Origin: an uncultured cyanobacterium
Lineage (GTDB): Bacteria; Cyanobacteriota; Cyanobacteriia; PCC-6307; Cyanobiaceae
Direction: 5' to 3'
NCBI GenBank assembly: GCA_903871775.1
Contig: CAIQIA010000011.1
Coordinates: forward strand, 186,001 to 250,000
Length of the DNA stretch: 64,000 nt
Shown in pieces: positions 39,522-49,900 of this stretch. Within the stretch, counting starts at the first letter, position 1. Each line of letters starts with the position of its first letter. A program made the translations under genes and the position numbers. The notes beneath the pieces are model-generated. The model saw only the letters and a program-made list of their open reading frames with translations. It was not told where the DNA came from and did no database searches.

Positions 39522-40627
39522 TGGCCGATTACTACGACCTGCTGGGTGTCGCCCGCGATGCCGATGCCGAGACCCTCAAGCGGGCCTATCGGCGCCTGGC
39601 GCGCCAGTACCACCCGGATGTGAACAAGGATCCGGGTGCCGAAGACCGCTTCAAGGAGATCGGCCGGGCCTACGAGGTGCTGGGTGATCCCAAGACCCGC
39701 GCCCGCTACGACCAGTTCGGGGAGGCCGGCGTCTCGGGTGCCGGGGCCGGCGGCATGCCCGACATGGGCGACATGGGCGGCTTCGCCGACCTGTTCGAGA
39801 CCTTCTTCAGCGGCTTCGGCGGTCAAGCCGGTGCCCGCCAGACCCGGGGCCCCCGCCAGGGTGAAGACCTGCGCTTCGACCTCAACATCAGCTTCCGCGA
39901 AGCCGTCTTCGGCGACGAAAAAGAGGTGCAGGTGCGTCACCTCGAGACCTGCAGCACCTGCCGCGGCAGCGGTGCCAAGGCCGGCAGCGGTCCGGTGTCG
40001 TGCAGCACCTGCGGCGGTGCCGGCCAGGTGCGGCGCGCCACCCGCACCCCCTTCGGCACCTTCACCCAGGTGGCCCCCTGCCCCAGCTGCGAAGGCCAGG
40101 GCCAGGTGATCAGCGATCCCTGCGGCGACTGCGGCGGGCAGGGGGTGCAGCAGGTGCGCAAGAAGCTGCGCATCACCGTTCCCGCCGGTGTCGACTCGGG
40201 CACCCGGCTGCGCATCAGCGGCGAAGGCAATGCCGGGCCCCGGGGGGGTCCTGCCGGTGACCTCTACGTGGTGCTGTTCGTGCAGCCCGATCCGAAGCTG
40301 CGGCGCGATGGCGTCACGATCCAGTCCGAGATCACCGTCAGCTATCTGCAGGCGATCCTCGGCGACCGCATCAGCATCGACACCGTCGATGGCCCCGAAG
40401 AGATCAGCCTGCCCGCCGGCACCCAGCCCGGGGTGGTGCTCACCCTCAAGGACAAGGGCGTGCCGCGGCTGGGCAACCCCGTCGCCCGCGGCCAGCACCA
40501 GGTGACCGTGCGGGTGCAGCTGCCCCAGAAGATCGATGCCACCGAACGGCGGCTGCTGGAGGAACTGGCCGAACACTGCCGCCAGCACGGCAAGGGCAAG
40601 GGGCTGTTCGGCGGGCTGTTCCAATGA
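39521..40627 (+). CDS. dnaJ: Chaperone DnaJ (type I)
   Basis: DnaJ delivers clients to DnaK and stimulates its ATPase. The 368-residue product has a J domain with the YHPDVNKD motif (HPD near residue 28), a Gly/Met-rich linker (about 70-100) and four CxxCxGxG-type zinc repeats between about residues 145 and 205 ([32 protein letters not shown]). Substrate domains follow. The next gene's ATG overlaps the stop (ATGA at 40624-40627). Confidence 0.96.
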   Translation: MADYYDLLGVARDADAETLKRAYRRLARQYHPDVNKDPGAEDRFKEIGRAYEVLGDPKTRARYDQFGEAGVSGAGAGGMPDMGDMGGFADLFETFFSGFGGQAGARQTRGPRQGEDLRFDLNISFREAVFGDEKEVQVRHLETCSTCRGSGAKAGSGPVSCSTCGGAGQVRRATRTPFGTFTQVAPCPSCEGQGQVISDPCGDCGGQGVQQVRKKLRITVPAGVDSGTRLRISGEGNAGPRGGPAGDLYVVLFVQPDPKLRRDGVTIQSEITVSYLQAILGDRISIDTVDGPEEISLPAGTQPGVVLTLKDKGVPRLGNPVARGQHQVTVRVQLPQKIDATERRLLEELAEHCRQHGKGKGLFGGLFQ

Positions 40628-40857
40628 CGGCGGCGCCGCCGCCGGACCTGGATCTGCGGGGTACCCCCTGCCCGCTCAACTTCGTGCGCACCCGCCTGGC
40701 CCTCGAACGCCTCACCCCCGGGGATCGGCTGGTGGTGTGGCTCGACGCCGGTGAGCCCGACCAGCTGGTGACCGAAGGCATCGCCGCCGCTGGCCATGGG
40801 GTCGAACGCCAGGCCCCGGTCGCCGGGGCCGTGCAGCTCACCATCACCCGTGCCTGA
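40624..40857 (+). CDS. TusA-family sulfur carrier protein
   Basis: The 77-residue product has the TusA/SirA/YedF fold pattern: [21 protein letters not shown] with the conserved Cys-Pro that carries persulfide in TusA, here within residues 9-30, followed by [13 protein letters not shown]. The role may be sulfur relay for tRNA thiolation or another pathway. It is coupled to dnaJ upstream (ATGA) and overlaps the rsgA start downstream by 8 bases, so the four genes grpE to rsgA form one translational chain. Confidence 0.85.
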   Translation: MTAAPPPDLDLRGTPCPLNFVRTRLALERLTPGDRLVVWLDAGEPDQLVTEGIAAAGHGVERQAPVAGAVQLTITRA

Positions 40858-41791
40858 CCGGCTCCGGGGTCGGGTGATGGCCCTCGAGGCCAACTACTGC
40901 CGCGTGCGGCTCGATCCGCACCCCACCGATCCCGATTCAGCCAATCCCGCCTCAGCTGATCCCGGCGCCACCCTGCTCTGCACGCGCCGCTCGCGCCTCG
41001 CCCACGGTGGTCAGCAGGTCTGCGTCGGCGACTGGGTCGCGGTCGATGGCATCGACTGGGTTCAGGCCCGCGGTGCCGTGGCCGCCATCGAACCCCGCAC
41101 CAGCCTGCTGCTGCGCCCCCCCCTGGCCAATGCCGACCGGGTCGTGGTCATGGTCGCCCTGGCCCGGCCCGCCCCCGAGGCCGATGCCCTCAGCCGCTTT
41201 CTGCTCGCCGCCGAGGCCACCGGTCTCGAGGTGCTGGTGCTGCTCTCGAAGGCCGATCTGGTGGCCCCCGAGGTGCTGGCCCACTGGCGGCAGCGCCTGC
41301 AGGGGTGGGGCTACGAGACCCTCGGCCTCAGCCACGACGACCCCGCCGCCGTCGCCGCCGTGGGTCGCTGGCTCGCCGATGGGGTGTCGGTGCTCTGCGG
41401 CCCCAGCGGCGTCGGCAAGAGCAGCCTGCTCAATGCCCTCATCCCCGGCCTCGCCCTGCGCACCGCCGCCGTTTCCGGGCGCCTCGAGCGGGGCCGGCAC
41501 ACCACCCGCCATGTCGAGCTGCACGATCTCGGCGCCGCGGCCCTGCTGGCCGACACGCCGGGGTTCAACCGCCCCGACCTGCCGGGCGATCCCCACCACT
41601 GGCCGTTGCTGTTCCCCGAGATCCGCCGCCAGGTGCAGGCCGGGGCGACCTGCCGCTTCCGCGACTGCCGCCACGGCGACGAACCCGGCTGTGCCATCGC
41701 CCGCGACTGGGAGCGCTACGGCCAGTACCGCGACGGCCTAGCCGTCCTCAGCCCCCCAGGCCCAGACCGGACAGGTTCAGGCCGCCGGTGA
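40850..41791 (+). CDS. rsgA: Ribosome small-subunit-dependent GTPase RsgA
   Basis: RsgA is a circularly permuted GTPase that checks 30S maturation. From GTG 40850 the product has 313 residues. An N-terminal OB-fold is followed by the permuted G motifs: G4 LLSKADL (about 128), G1 [14 protein letters not shown] (about 183) and G3 LLADTPGFN (about 233). The C-terminal zinc-binding region has [14 protein letters not shown]. The GTG start lies inside the end of the tusA-like gene. The 3' end overlaps ybaB on the other strand by 44 bases. Confidence 0.94.
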   Translation: MPDRLRGRVMALEANYCRVRLDPHPTDPDSANPASADPGATLLCTRRSRLAHGGQQVCVGDWVAVDGIDWVQARGAVAAIEPRTSLLLRPPLANADRVVVMVALARPAPEADALSRFLLAAEATGLEVLVLLSKADLVAPEVLAHWRQRLQGWGYETLGLSHDDPAAVAAVGRWLADGVSVLCGPSGVGKSSLLNALIPGLALRTAAVSGRLERGRHTTRHVELHDLGAAALLADTPGFNRPDLPGDPHHWPLLFPEIRRQVQAGATCRFRDCRHGDEPGCAIARDWERYGQYRDGLAVLSPPGPDRTGSGRR

Positions 41792-42089
41792 GCTCTTCCA
41801 TCCGTTCCTTCATCGTGGCGGTGGAGAGGGCATAGGCGTTCTGCAGCGCCTCGAGGGTGGCGGCTTCGGCGGCGGCGGCCCCATCCGCCAGCAGTTCCGG
41901 CGCCAGCCGCACCCGCAGGGGCTGCTGGTTGCCCGACAGCCAGACACTGGCCCGCCCGTCGACGCTGCTCCCCTCGATCTCGAGGGCGTCGAGTTCCTCC
42001 TGCAGCTTCTGGGCGTCCTGCTGGATCTGCTGGGCCTTGCGGAAGGCCTCGGTGAGCTGACCGAAGTTGGGAAGACCGAAGCCGGCCAT
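41748..42089 (-). CDS. YbaB/EbfC family nucleoid-associated protein
   Basis: This small DNA-binding dimer has 113 residues. It shows the family's helical start ([20 protein letters not shown], shown here only in part: [18 protein letters not shown]), the central beta region ([20 protein letters not shown]) and the C-terminal helix ([21 protein letters not shown]). Its 3' end overlaps rsgA by 44 bases (convergent). The start is 24 bases after murB, so it belongs to the murC-murB-ybaB transcript. Confidence 0.92.
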   Translation of the reverse strand: MAGFGLPNFGQLTEAFRKAQQIQQDAQKLQEELDALEIEGSSVDGRASVWLSGNQQPLRVRLAPELLADGAAAAEAATLEALQNAYALSTATMKERMEELTGGLNLSGLGLGG

Positions 42090-42113
42090 CGTGACGGGGC
42101 GGAAGCCTGCAGG

Positions 42114-43019
42114 CTAGGACCCGGTCCCGAAGCGCCCCAGCCGCATCACCTCCGGGTGCAGGCGGATGCCGTGGGCCTCCTCCACCCGGTCCTGAACGTG
42201 GTGGATCAGCGCCGCCATGTCGTCGGCCCTGGCGGCACCGGTGTTGACGATGAAGTTGGCGTGCAGGGTCGACACCTCGGCCCCGCCGATGCGGTGCCCC
42301 TTGAGGCCCAGGCCTTCGATCAGCCGGCCCGCCTTCTGGGGTTCGGGATTGCGGAAGACACTGCCGCAGCTGGGCAGCTGGTACGGCTGGGTGCTGGTGC
42401 GGCTGTGCAGGTTGCTGCTCGTGCGGGCCGACACCGCATCGGGATTCTGACCCGGCTGCAGCTGGAAGCGGGCCGACAGCACCACCAGCGGTTCCTCCTG
42501 CAGGCGACTGTGGCGATAGGCAAAGGCCAGATCGCCGTTGCTCAGCACCGCCGTGCGGCCCGTGGCCGGGTCGACCACGGTCACATCCCGCAGGCAGTCG
42601 GCGACGCAGCCCCCCTGGGCGCCGGCATTCATCACCACGGCACCGCCCACGGTGCCCGGGATGCCCACCGACCACTCCAGGCCGGCCAGCCCGGCCCGGG
42701 CCGCCCGGCGGGCCAGGGTCGGGATGGGTTCACCGGCCTGGGCCTCCACCAGCCCGTCGCCCGGCTCCAGCTGTGCCCCCTGCAATCGGCGGGTGCAGAT
42801 CACCAGTCCCGGCAGGCCGGCATCACTGATCAGCAGGTTCGATCCGGCGCCGATCAGTTGCAGGGGCAGCCCCCGCCGCCGGGCCTCCGCCACCAGCTCG
42901 AGCAGCAGGGCCTGCTGATCGGGTTCGGCGAAGCTCTCGGCCCTGCCGCCCACCCGCCAGGTGGTGTAGTCGCTCAGGGCGACCCCGGCCCGCAGGTCCC
43001 GCAGCAGATCCAGAGCCAT
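42114..43019 (-). CDS. murB: UDP-N-acetylmuramate dehydrogenase
   Basis: MurB is the FAD enzyme that reduces UDP-GlcNAc-enolpyruvate in peptidoglycan synthesis. The 301-residue product has [15 protein letters not shown] near the start, [18 protein letters not shown] (about 55), the [18 protein letters not shown] motif (about 118), [12 protein letters not shown] with the catalytic Ser (about 218) and a Glu in HPEVMRLG near the end. The start overlaps the murC stop by one base. The position after murC is conserved in picocyanobacteria. Confidence 0.95.
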   Translation of the reverse strand: MALDLLRDLRAGVALSDYTTWRVGGRAESFAEPDQQALLLELVAEARRRGLPLQLIGAGSNLLISDAGLPGLVICTRRLQGAQLEPGDGLVEAQAGEPIPTLARRAARAGLAGLEWSVGIPGTVGGAVVMNAGAQGGCVADCLRDVTVVDPATGRTAVLSNGDLAFAYRHSRLQEEPLVVLSARFQLQPGQNPDAVSARTSSNLHSRTSTQPYQLPSCGSVFRNPEPQKAGRLIEGLGLKGHRIGGAEVSTLHANFIVNTGAARADDMAALIHHVQDRVEEAHGIRLHPEVMRLGRFGTGS

Positions 43020-44530
43020 CAGCGGCCGGCGGGGCTGGTGGTGCGGACCAGCAGATCCCAGAGGCGGTTCACATCACCGGCCCCCATCACCAGCAGCAGA
43101 TCACCCTCCCGGCTGGTGCGGGCGGTGGCCTCCGCCAGCTCCTCAAGGGTCGCGGTCACCTCGACGCTGCTGTGCAGGTCGTGCAGCCGGGTCGCCAGGG
43201 CCTCGCTGCTCACCCCCGCGATCGGTGCCTCGCCGGCGCTGTAGAGCGGCGCCAGCAGGATGCTGTCGGCGCCCGTCAGGGCCTCGGCGAAACGGTCCAT
43301 GAAGTCGGCGGTGCGGCTGTAGCGATGGGGCTGAAACACCGCCACCACCCGTTGCGGCACCCAGGGCAGGCTGCTGCGGCCGCTCTCGACCATCAGCCGC
43401 GCCATCGCCAGGGTGGCTGCCACCTCACTGGGATGGTGGGCGTAGTCGTCGACCACCAGCCGCCCCTCCCATTCCCCGCGGCAGTCGAACCGCCGCCCCG
43501 GGGCCTCGAGACCGGCGAGGGCCTCCAGCAGGTCGGAGAAGGGAACCCCCATCAGCCGGCAGGCGGCGATGGCCCCCAGGGCATTGCTGAGGTTGTGGCG
43601 TCCGGCCATCGGCAGCTGGAAGCGGCCCATGGGCACCCCCTCCTCGATGTAATCGGCGGTGGTGCCGGCCCCGTCCATGGCCACCGGAATCGCCCGGAAC
43701 TGGGCGGTGGGTCCGTCGCCCCCCTCGCCATCGCCCCCCTCGCCATCGTCGGGTTCGATGCTCCACCAGTGCTGGGCGCGCATCGTTTCGCGCACCACGG
43801 GGCAGTCGCGGTTGGCCAGCACCGAGCGGCAGTTGCCGGCGAAGCGCCGCATCGTCGCCACCAGACTGTCGAGGTCGGGGTAGTGGTCGGTGTGGTCGAG
43901 TTCGAGGTTGGTGATCAGACCGAGGCTCGGATGAAACTTCACCAACGAGCCGTCGGATTCGTCGGCTTCGGCCACCAGCAGATCTCCCCGGCCGCTGCGG
44001 GCATTGCTGCCGAAGGCCGGCACCACGCCCCCGATGACCGCGGTGGGGTCCCGGTCGACGGCGGTCAGCAGGGTGGCGATCAGGGTGCTGGTGGTGGTCT
44101 TGCCGTGGCTGCCGGCCACGGCGATGCTGCGCTGGCCTTCGATCAGCCAGGCCAGCAGTTCCGAGCGGTGGCGGATCTCGAGCCCCGCCCGCCGGGCGGC
44201 CTGCAGTTCAGGGTTGCTTTCGGGCACGGCGGTGCTCACCACCACCAGGGGTGCCAGCGACACTCCGCTGCGGATGGCATCGACGGTGGAGGCCGTCTGG
44301 TCCTTGAAGATGCGCACCCCCCGCACCCGCAGGGCCTTGCTGATGTCGCCCTCTCTGGGGTCCGAGCCGCTCACGTCAAAGCCCCTGTCAGCCAGGATTC
44401 CGGCAAGGGCCGACATGCCGATGCCTCCGACACCGATGAAATGGACCGGCCGCTGAGGGGGCAGGGACAGGGTCGGGGACGGGGACGTCAAGGCCGGTGA
44501 TCCGCAGCGAAAGGTGGCGTTCGGGGGCAA
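43019..44530 (-). CDS. murC: UDP-N-acetylmuramate--L-alanine ligase
   Basis: MurC adds the first amino acid to the cell-wall precursor in an ATP-dependent reaction. The product has the nucleotide-sugar binding start [17 protein letters not shown] (about residue 30), the ATP motif [15 protein letters not shown] (about 118), [13 protein letters not shown] (about 205) and the later [10 protein letters not shown] motif (about 365). A small Gly/Glu/Asp repeat ([11 protein letters not shown], about 264) is an insertion. The start is uncertain: TTG 44530 gives 503 residues and TTG 44491 gives 490; no ATG or GTG is available in frame. Confidence 0.94.
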   Translation of the reverse strand: MPPNATFRCGSPALTSPSPTLSLPPQRPVHFIGVGGIGMSALAGILADRGFDVSGSDPREGDISKALRVRGVRIFKDQTASTVDAIRSGVSLAPLVVVSTAVPESNPELQAARRAGLEIRHRSELLAWLIEGQRSIAVAGSHGKTTTSTLIATLLTAVDRDPTAVIGGVVPAFGSNARSGRGDLLVAEADESDGSLVKFHPSLGLITNLELDHTDHYPDLDSLVATMRRFAGNCRSVLANRDCPVVRETMRAQHWWSIEPDDGEGGDGEGGDGPTAQFRAIPVAMDGAGTTADYIEEGVPMGRFQLPMAGRHNLSNALGAIAACRLMGVPFSDLLEALAGLEAPGRRFDCRGEWEGRLVVDDYAHHPSEVAATLAMARLMVESGRSSLPWVPQRVVAVFQPHRYSRTADFMDRFAEALTGADSILLAPLYSAGEAPIAGVSSEALATRLHDLHSSVEVTATLEELAEATARTSREGDLLLVMGAGDVNRLWDLLVRTTSPAGR

Positions 44531-44591
44531 CCTAGAGCCATTCCCGCCACCTGTCCGGAGGCTGAAGCGTCAGGCTGCAGCGGCTTGCCGG

Positions 44592-44597
44592 TATAGT
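44592..44597 (+). promoter_or_regulatory. Candidate -10 box of gap2
   Basis: TATAGT lies 41 bases before the gap2 start and is the best -10-like hexamer in the murC-gap2 intergenic region. The -35 region 17 bases upstream (GTCAGG) is weak. This would put the transcript start near 44604, leaving a leader of about 35 bases. It is a visual call only. Confidence 0.4.
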
Positions 44598-44638
44598 CAG
44601 TCGCCGAAAACTCAGCTGCGGGCAGCCCCACCGAACCC

Positions 44639-45661
44639 ATGACCCTTCGCGTCGCCATCAATGGCTTCGGCCGCATCGGCCGGAACTTCCTCCGCTGCTG
44701 GCTGAGCCGTGGGGCGAACACCGGCATCGAGGTGGTGGGTCTCAATGACACGTCTGACCCGCGCACCAACGCGCACCTGCTGCAGTACGACTCGATGCTC
44801 GGCAAGATCCGGGATGCCGAGGTCAGCGCCACCGACGACACGATCATCGTCAACGGCAAGCCGATCAAGTGCTTCTCGGACCGCAACCCCCTCAACCTGC
44901 CCTGGAAGCAGTGGGGCGTTGATCTGGTGATCGAGGCCACCGGCGTGTTCGTCGATCAGGCCGGCGCCGGCAAGCACATCGAGGCCGGTGCCAAGAAGGT
45001 TCTGATCACCGCCCCCGGCAAGGGTGAAGGGGTCGGCACCTTCGTGGTCGGCGTCAACGACGACCAGTACCGCCACGGCGATTTCGACATCATCAGCAAC
45101 GCCAGCTGCACCACCAACTGCATGGCGCCCCTGATCAAGGTGCTGGATGAGTCCCTGGGCATCGTCAAGGGCACGATGACCACCACCCACAGCTACACGG
45201 GTGACCAGCGCATCCTCGATGCCAGCCACCGTGATCTGCGCCGGGCTCGGGCTGCCGCGATCAACATCGTTCCCACCTCCACCGGTGCCGCCAAGGCCGT
45301 TGCCCTGGTGTATCCGCCGGTCAAGGGCAAGCTGAACGGCATCGCCCTGCGGGTTCCCACCCCCAACGTGTCGGTGGTCGACATGGTGCTCGAAGTGAGC
45401 CGCTCCACCACCAAGGATGAAGTCAACGGTGTTCTCAAGGCCGCCTCTGAAAACGGCATGAAGGGCATCATCAAGTACAGCGACCTGCCCCTCGTCTCCA
45501 GCGACCATGCCGGCACCGACGAATCCACCATCGTCGATTCCGATCTGACCCTGGTGATGGGCGACAACATGGTCAAGGTCATCGCCTGGTACGACAACGA
45601 GTGGGGCTACAGCCAGCGCGTCGTCGACCTTGCCGAAGTCGTTGCTCGCAACTGGGCCTGA
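44639..45661 (+). CDS. gap2: Glyceraldehyde-3-phosphate dehydrogenase, Calvin-cycle type
   Basis: Gap2 reduces 1,3-bisphosphoglycerate in the Calvin cycle and can use NADPH or NADH. The 340-residue product begins with the Rossmann motif [12 protein letters not shown] and carries the catalytic cysteine in [13 protein letters not shown] (about residue 155). [16 protein letters not shown] near 35-50 is the cofactor-specificity region and is typical of the cyanobacterial/plastid Gap2 type. The conserved place between murC and thiL supports this. Codon use is highly biased, as for a strongly expressed gene. Confidence 0.96.
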   Translation: MTLRVAINGFGRIGRNFLRCWLSRGANTGIEVVGLNDTSDPRTNAHLLQYDSMLGKIRDAEVSATDDTIIVNGKPIKCFSDRNPLNLPWKQWGVDLVIEATGVFVDQAGAGKHIEAGAKKVLITAPGKGEGVGTFVVGVNDDQYRHGDFDIISNASCTTNCMAPLIKVLDESLGIVKGTMTTTHSYTGDQRILDASHRDLRRARAAAINIVPTSTGAAKAVALVYPPVKGKLNGIALRVPTPNVSVVDMVLEVSRSTTKDEVNGVLKAASENGMKGIIKYSDLPLVSSDHAGTDESTIVDSDLTLVMGDNMVKVIAWYDNEWGYSQRVVDLAEVVARNWA

Positions 45662-45690
45662 ACACACCCGCAACTGCGCCTGAACGCCAG

Positions 45691-46698
45691 TCAGCCGAAG
45701 TGGTGGAATTGCGCCCCTGAGGCCCTGACCGGGTTCTGATCATCCCCCCAGAGCACCTCTCCCCTACGGGAGGGGTGCTCTGCCGTTTGCAGGGCACCGA
45801 TCAACGTGCATCCCGGCAGCCGTCGGCAGAGGGCCTCGGCCCAGGCGGGCGGCAGGGCCAGCACCAGTTCGAAGTCTTCGCCACCCTCAAGGCACCAGCG
45901 CACCGCGGGGTCGAGGCGGGCCAGCTCAGAATCCAGCGGCAGCTGCTGGCGCTCCAGCAGGGCGGTGCAACCGCTGCTGGTGGCGATGGCCGCCACCGAC
46001 GCCAGCAACCCATCGCTGCTGTCACAGCCCCCCACGCGCCAGGGCTGGGCCGGCGGGCGACAGTCTTCGAGGGCGGCCACGGCGTCGAAGCGGGGCTGCG
46101 GCCGCCGGTGGCAGGCCACCGCCCGCGCAGCCAGCCCTGTCCCCGGCAGATCCGCCAGGGCAGGGTCAGGGTCCTGCTGCAGCAGCGCCAGCCCGAGACG
46201 GCTCAGGCCGTGGGGGCCGGTGCTCACCAGCCGGTCCCCCGGCCGCCCATCGCCGCGGCGGATCGGCCCCTCCCCCACATGACCCAGGGCGGTCACCGCC
46301 AGCAACCGCTGCTCCCCCCGGCAGCAATCTCCCCCCAGCAGGCTGCCTCCATAGCGCCCCAGGGCCTCGGCGAGCCCGTCGTAGACCCCCACCACCCAGG
46401 GCCAGGGGGTGGCCCCGGGGGCCACCAGCCCCACCGTCAGCCCCACCACCTCGCGGCAGCCCATGGCCGCCAGATCGGACAGGTTGGCCGCCGCGGCCCG
46501 CCAGCCCAGATCGCTGGCGCCCATCGTGCTGTCGCTGAAGTGAACCCCCTCCACCAGCACGTCGGTGTTGACCACCAGCAGGCGGCCGCTGCGTTCCTCC
46601 AGCAGGGCCGCGTCGTCGTCGAACTGACCTGCCGGCGCCCAGGCCGCCAGCCGCCGCAGCAACTCGCTTTCCCCCAGATCGGCCAGCCGCTCCTCCAT
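45691..46698 (-). CDS. thiL: Thiamine-monophosphate kinase
   Basis: ThiL phosphorylates thiamine phosphate to the active cofactor TPP. The 335-residue product has the PurM/ThiL fold: DDAALLEERSGRLLVVNTDVLVEGVHF (shown in part: DDAALL and NTDVLVEGVHF, about 28-55), NLSDLAAMG (about 73), GGDCCRGE (about 121) and CDSSDGLLASV (about 222). A strong hairpin (45749-45782) lies inside the last 30 codons and may terminate the convergent gap2. The cyclophilin gene ends 6 bases upstream of its start, so they are co-transcribed. Confidence 0.95.
   Translation of the reverse strand: MEERLADLGESELLRRLAAWAPAGQFDDDAALLEERSGRLLVVNTDVLVEGVHFSDSTMGASDLGWRAAAANLSDLAAMGCREVVGLTVGLVAPGATPWPWVVGVYDGLAEALGRYGGSLLGGDCCRGEQRLLAVTALGHVGEGPIRRGDGRPGDRLVSTGPHGLSRLGLALLQQDPDPALADLPGTGLAARAVACHRRPQPRFDAVAALEDCRPPAQPWRVGGCDSSDGLLASVAAIATSSGCTALLERQQLPLDSELARLDPAVRWCLEGGEDFELVLALPPAWAEALCRRLPGCTLIGALQTAEHPSRRGEVLWGDDQNPVRASGAQFHHFG
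45749..45782 (+). terminator. Strong hairpin 88 bases after gap2, inside the thiL coding end
   Basis: CAGAGCACCTCTCCC (45749-45763) and GGGAGGGGTGCTCTG (45768-45782) pair at 14 of 15 positions (the other is a G-T wobble in RNA) around the 4-base loop CTAC. On the plus strand CCGTTTGC follows, a very short T-run. The stem is by far the strongest in the gap2-thiL junction and probably stops gap2 transcripts, possibly by Rho-independent or factor-assisted means. It is embedded in the 3' coding part of the opposite gene. Confidence 0.55.
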
Positions 46699-46703
46699 CC
46701 GCC

Positions 46704-47768
46704 TCAGCCGTGGGCCTGCAGGTTCTCGCCCCCCTCCACCACCTTCATGCTGTCGATGCGGTCGTTCACCCCGAGTTCTCGCAGCACATCGAAGCCATCG
46801 ACCACGTAGCCGAAGGCTGCATAGCGGCCGTCGACGAGGTTGAGGCCCGCCGGCGTGAGCTCGGCTTCGTAGAGGAAGAAGAAGAACTGCGACGAGCCGT
46901 CATTCAGGGCCTCGTCGGAATGGGCCCAGCCCATGGTGCCGAGGGTGGCGAAGGGCAGCACCGGTGTCGTCTTGAACAGGCCCATGTCTTCGAAGGTGGT
47001 GTCGTAGACCGGCTCGGTGCGTCCAGGAATGCGGATCTCGAGGGGTACAGGCCGCTCCTGGCCCGTGCGGGGGTTCACATACCCGGTGGCCGGACCCTCG
47101 GGGTCGCCGGTCTGCAGCACGTAGAAGTCTTCGGCCCGGTTGAACGGCAGGCCGTCGTAGAAGCCCCGCTGCACCAGATCGATGAAGGCGCCGGCGGTCA
47201 GCGGGGCGTTGTAGCCGTCGACCACCGCCGTCATCGGGCCCTTGCTGGTGTTGATCGCCACGGTCGCCCGCCCCAGCAGCCGCGGCAGATCGTTGAACTC
47301 GGCCGGGATGGTGAAGGGAAAGGTCTGCACGGCCATGGCTTCCACGGCGCCGATGGCCGCCAGGGCCTGGCGGCGGCTGCTGAGGATGGCGTCACGATCC
47401 TGGCGATCGGCCGCCTCGCAGAGCTCCTGCAGATGCCCGTCGGCCGTGGTCAGGTCGGCGGCGGCCGCCGCCCGACGGTCTGCCGGCAGGGCCTCGAGGA
47501 TGGCGTTGCGCCGCCCTTCGAGCCGCTGGCGGCTGCGGTCGCAGCTGCTGCGCAGGGCGCTCCAGCGGCGGGCGCGCAGATCGTCGCTGGTGGCCTCCAG
47601 GCCGTGCTGCAGATCGCGCAGCTCGGGCTGGTCCAGGGGCAGGGCATCCCGCAGGATCGCCGCCGGGTCGGTCACGGCGTTGCCGGGGGGCAGGGCGGCC
47701 TGGACGGGTGCCCCGAGGCCCAGCCCCAGCAGCAGCACCAGCAGGAGCGTGAGCAGGGAGCCAGGCAT
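46704..47768 (-). CDS. Exported cyclophilin-type peptidyl-prolyl isomerase (TLP38/40-like)
   Basis: From ATG 47768 the product has 354 residues. It has a signal peptide ([20 protein letters not shown]), an alpha-helical N-terminal domain (about 25-150) and a cyclophilin domain (about 160-350) with [17 protein letters not shown] and [24 protein letters not shown]. This layout matches the cyanobacterial and plant thylakoid-lumen proteins TLP38/TLP40. It probably folds proteins in the lumen or periplasm. It is divergent from efp (59 bases between starts). Confidence 0.9.
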   Translation of the reverse strand: MPGSLLTLLLVLLLGLGLGAPVQAALPPGNAVTDPAAILRDALPLDQPELRDLQHGLEATSDDLRARRWSALRSSCDRSRQRLEGRRNAILEALPADRRAAAAADLTTADGHLQELCEAADRQDRDAILSSRRQALAAIGAVEAMAVQTFPFTIPAEFNDLPRLLGRATVAINTSKGPMTAVVDGYNAPLTAGAFIDLVQRGFYDGLPFNRAEDFYVLQTGDPEGPATGYVNPRTGQERPVPLEIRIPGRTEPVYDTTFEDMGLFKTTPVLPFATLGTMGWAHSDEALNDGSSQFFFFLYEAELTPAGLNLVDGRYAAFGYVVDGFDVLRELGVNDRIDSMKVVEGGENLQAHG

Positions 47769-47827
47769 GGGGCGCCGGGACGGTAGCGGCGACCACCGTA
47801 CAATCCGCCCCACGCGTCTCCGCCGGA

Positions 47828-48388
47828 ATGATCTCCAGCAACGACTTCCGCACTGGTACCACGATCGAGATTGATGGCCAGGTCTGGCGGGTGCTGGAGT
47901 TCCTGCACGTCAAGCCCGGCAAGGGATCGGCCTTCGTGCGCACCAAGCTCAAGTCGGCCCAGAGCGGCAATGTCATGGAGAAGACGTTCCGCGCCGGTGA
48001 GATGCTCCCCTCCGCCCAGCTGGAGAAGGCCACCCTCGAGCACACCTACCGGGAGGGTGACGATTACGTCTTCATGAACATGGCCTCCTACGAGGAGACC
48101 CGCCTCACCGCCAAGCAGATCGGTGACGGTTGCAAGTACCTCAAGGAGGGCATGGCGGTCAACGTGGTGAGCTGGAACGACAAGCCCATCGAGGTCGAGC
48201 TGCCCAACTCGGTCATCCTCGAGGTCACCCAGACCGACCCCGGCGTCAAGGGCGACACGGCCACCGGCGGCACCAAACCCGCCATCGTCGAGACCGGCGC
48301 CCAGGTGATGGTGCCGCTCTTCATCACCATCGGGGAGAAGATCAAGATCGACACCCGCAACGACACCTACCTCGGCCGGGAGGCCTGA
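47828..48388 (+). CDS. efp: Translation elongation factor P
   Basis: EF-P rescues ribosomes stalled at proline runs. The 186-residue product has the three KOW/OB domains and the tip loop [14 protein letters not shown] (about residues 30-43), where the modified or unmodified Lys/Arg enters the ribosome. The C-terminal signature [23 protein letters not shown] matches the family (given here only in parts: [14 protein letters not shown]). It is followed by accB after 3 bases. Confidence 0.96.
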   Translation: MISSNDFRTGTTIEIDGQVWRVLEFLHVKPGKGSAFVRTKLKSAQSGNVMEKTFRAGEMLPSAQLEKATLEHTYREGDDYVFMNMASYEETRLTAKQIGDGCKYLKEGMAVNVVSWNDKPIEVELPNSVILEVTQTDPGVKGDTATGGTKPAIVETGAQVMVPLFITIGEKIKIDTRNDTYLGREA

Positions 48389-48391
48389 TCC

Positions 48392-48874
48392 ATGGCTCTT
48401 GATCCCCAGGAACTGCGTTCCCTGCTCGAGTTTCTCTCCGGCAGCGACATCCAGGAGCTGAAGCTCGAGGTCGACGATTTCCGCCTTGAGGTGAGGCGCA
48501 ACCTGCCGCCGGTGGTGTCCCTGCCTGCGGTGCTGCCCCCCACGGTGGCGGCCATGCCCTCCCTGGCGGCCCCGGCCGACGTTCCGGCTGCTCCGGCTGC
48601 GCCCCCCCCGGCCGCGGCGGCCAGCCGCAGCGATCTGCTCGAGATCCGCGCCCCGATGGTGGGCACGTTCTACCGGGCCCCCGCCCCCGGCGATCCCCCC
48701 TTCGTCGAGATCGGCAGCCGCATCACGCCCGGGCAGCCCATCTGCATCCTTGAGGCCATGAAGCTGATGAACGAGCTCGAGGCCGAGCTGGGGGGTGAGG
48801 TGGTCGAGATTCTCGTCGAGAACGGCACCCCCGTGGAATACGACCAAGTGTTGATGCGGCTGCGGCCCGTCTGA
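48392..48874 (+). CDS. accB: Biotin carboxyl carrier protein of acetyl-CoA carboxylase
   Basis: AccB carries the biotin on which acetyl-CoA carboxylase makes malonyl-CoA. The 160-residue product has a helical N-terminus, a Pro/Ala-rich flexible linker (about 45-75) and the biotinyl domain with APMVGTFYRAP and the biotin lysine in ILEAMKLMNELEAE (about residue 122). The efp-accB pair is conserved in cyanobacteria and the 3-base gap indicates one transcript. It is convergent with pdxA, 6 bases apart. Confidence 0.96.
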   Translation: MALDPQELRSLLEFLSGSDIQELKLEVDDFRLEVRRNLPPVVSLPAVLPPTVAAMPSLAAPADVPAAPAAPPPAAAASRSDLLEIRAPMVGTFYRAPAPGDPPFVEIGSRITPGQPICILEAMKLMNELEAELGGEVVEILVENGTPVEYDQVLMRLRPV

Positions 48875-48880
48875 GGGTCT

Positions 48881-49879
48881 TCAGCCCAGGTCGAGGGCCG
48901 TCACGATCGCTGCCTCCATGCTGGCCGACCGGGCCAGTCCCCGTCCGGCCAGGTCGAAGGCCGTGCCGTGGTCGGGTGACGTGCGCAGGAACGGCAGGCC
49001 CAGGGTCGTGTTGACGGCCTGGTCGAAGGCCAGCAGCTTCACCGGAATCAGCCCCTGGTCGTGGTACATCGCCAGGGTGCCGTCGGGCGCTTCTGCGGCG
49101 GCCCCGATCCCATGCCAGGCCCGGGCTGCCTCCAGCCAGCAGGTGTCGGGCGGCAGGGGCCCCAGCAGCCGACGGCCGGGATGCAGGCGCCGCCATTGCT
49201 CCAGCAGCGGCGTCAGCCAGCGCTGCTCGTCATCCCCCAGCACCCCGGCCTCGCCGGCATGGGGATTCACCCCCGCGACCGCCAGCCGTGGGTCGGGGCT
49301 GAAGCGGGCGCAGAAGGCGTCGAGCTGTGTGAGCCGGCGCTCCACCAGGGCGGGCCCCAGCCGGCTCGGCACGCTGGCGAGGGGAATGTGGGTGGTGGCC
49401 AGCAGGGTGTTGAAGCGCCAGCCGCTGTGGGGTGACACCGCCGTGAACAGCATGGCCGCATCGGCGCCATCGCAGAGCTGCGCCAGCCGATCGGTCTGAC
49501 CCGCCAGCCGATGGCCGGCGGCGTGCCAGTGCTCCTTGGCGATGGGGGCCGTCACCAGGGCCTTGCCCTGGCCGGCCTGCACCGCGGCCACGGCGGCGTC
49601 GAGCCAGCGGAACGAGGCATCCCCCGTCAGGGCGCCGGGGTGTCCGGGTTCCACCTCCCCGGCCAGGGGCAGGTCCAGCATCGCCAGGTTGTCGGGATCG
49701 GCGAAGTCGCCGTCGATGAGGGGCCGCAGCCGGCGGTGGGTGGCCTGCAGCCAGCGGCGGCAGCCCACCAGCAGCACGTCGATGGGGCCCCGCTGGCGCG
49801 TCAGCCGCCCCAGGGCCCGCAGGCAGACCTCAGCTCCGATCCCTGCCGGATCCCCGAGGGCGATCACCAGCCGCGACAC
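48881..49879 (-). CDS. pdxA: 4-hydroxythreonine-4-phosphate dehydrogenase
   Basis: PdxA oxidises 4-phosphohydroxythreonine in vitamin B6 synthesis. The 332-residue product begins with ALGDPAGIGAEV (family motif GDPAGIGPE), contains TAPIAKEHWHAAGH (about 110), VAGVNPHAGEAGVLGDDE (about 205, metal-binding His) and the late AMYHDQGLIPVKLLAF motif (about 270). All landmarks are intact. The following gene on the strand is a small conserved protein, 21 bases upstream of its start. Confidence 0.95.
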   Translation of the reverse strand: MSRLVIALGDPAGIGAEVCLRALGRLTRQRGPIDVLLVGCRRWLQATHRRLRPLIDGDFADPDNLAMLDLPLAGEVEPGHPGALTGDASFRWLDAAVAAVQAGQGKALVTAPIAKEHWHAAGHRLAGQTDRLAQLCDGADAAMLFTAVSPHSGWRFNTLLATTHIPLASVPSRLGPALVERRLTQLDAFCARFSPDPRLAVAGVNPHAGEAGVLGDDEQRWLTPLLEQWRRLHPGRRLLGPLPPDTCWLEAARAWHGIGAAAEAPDGTLAMYHDQGLIPVKLLAFDQAVNTTLGLPFLRTSPDHGTAFDLAGRGLARSASMEAAIVTALDLG

Positions 49880-49900
49880 GGCAGATCCAGCGCCGAAGCG

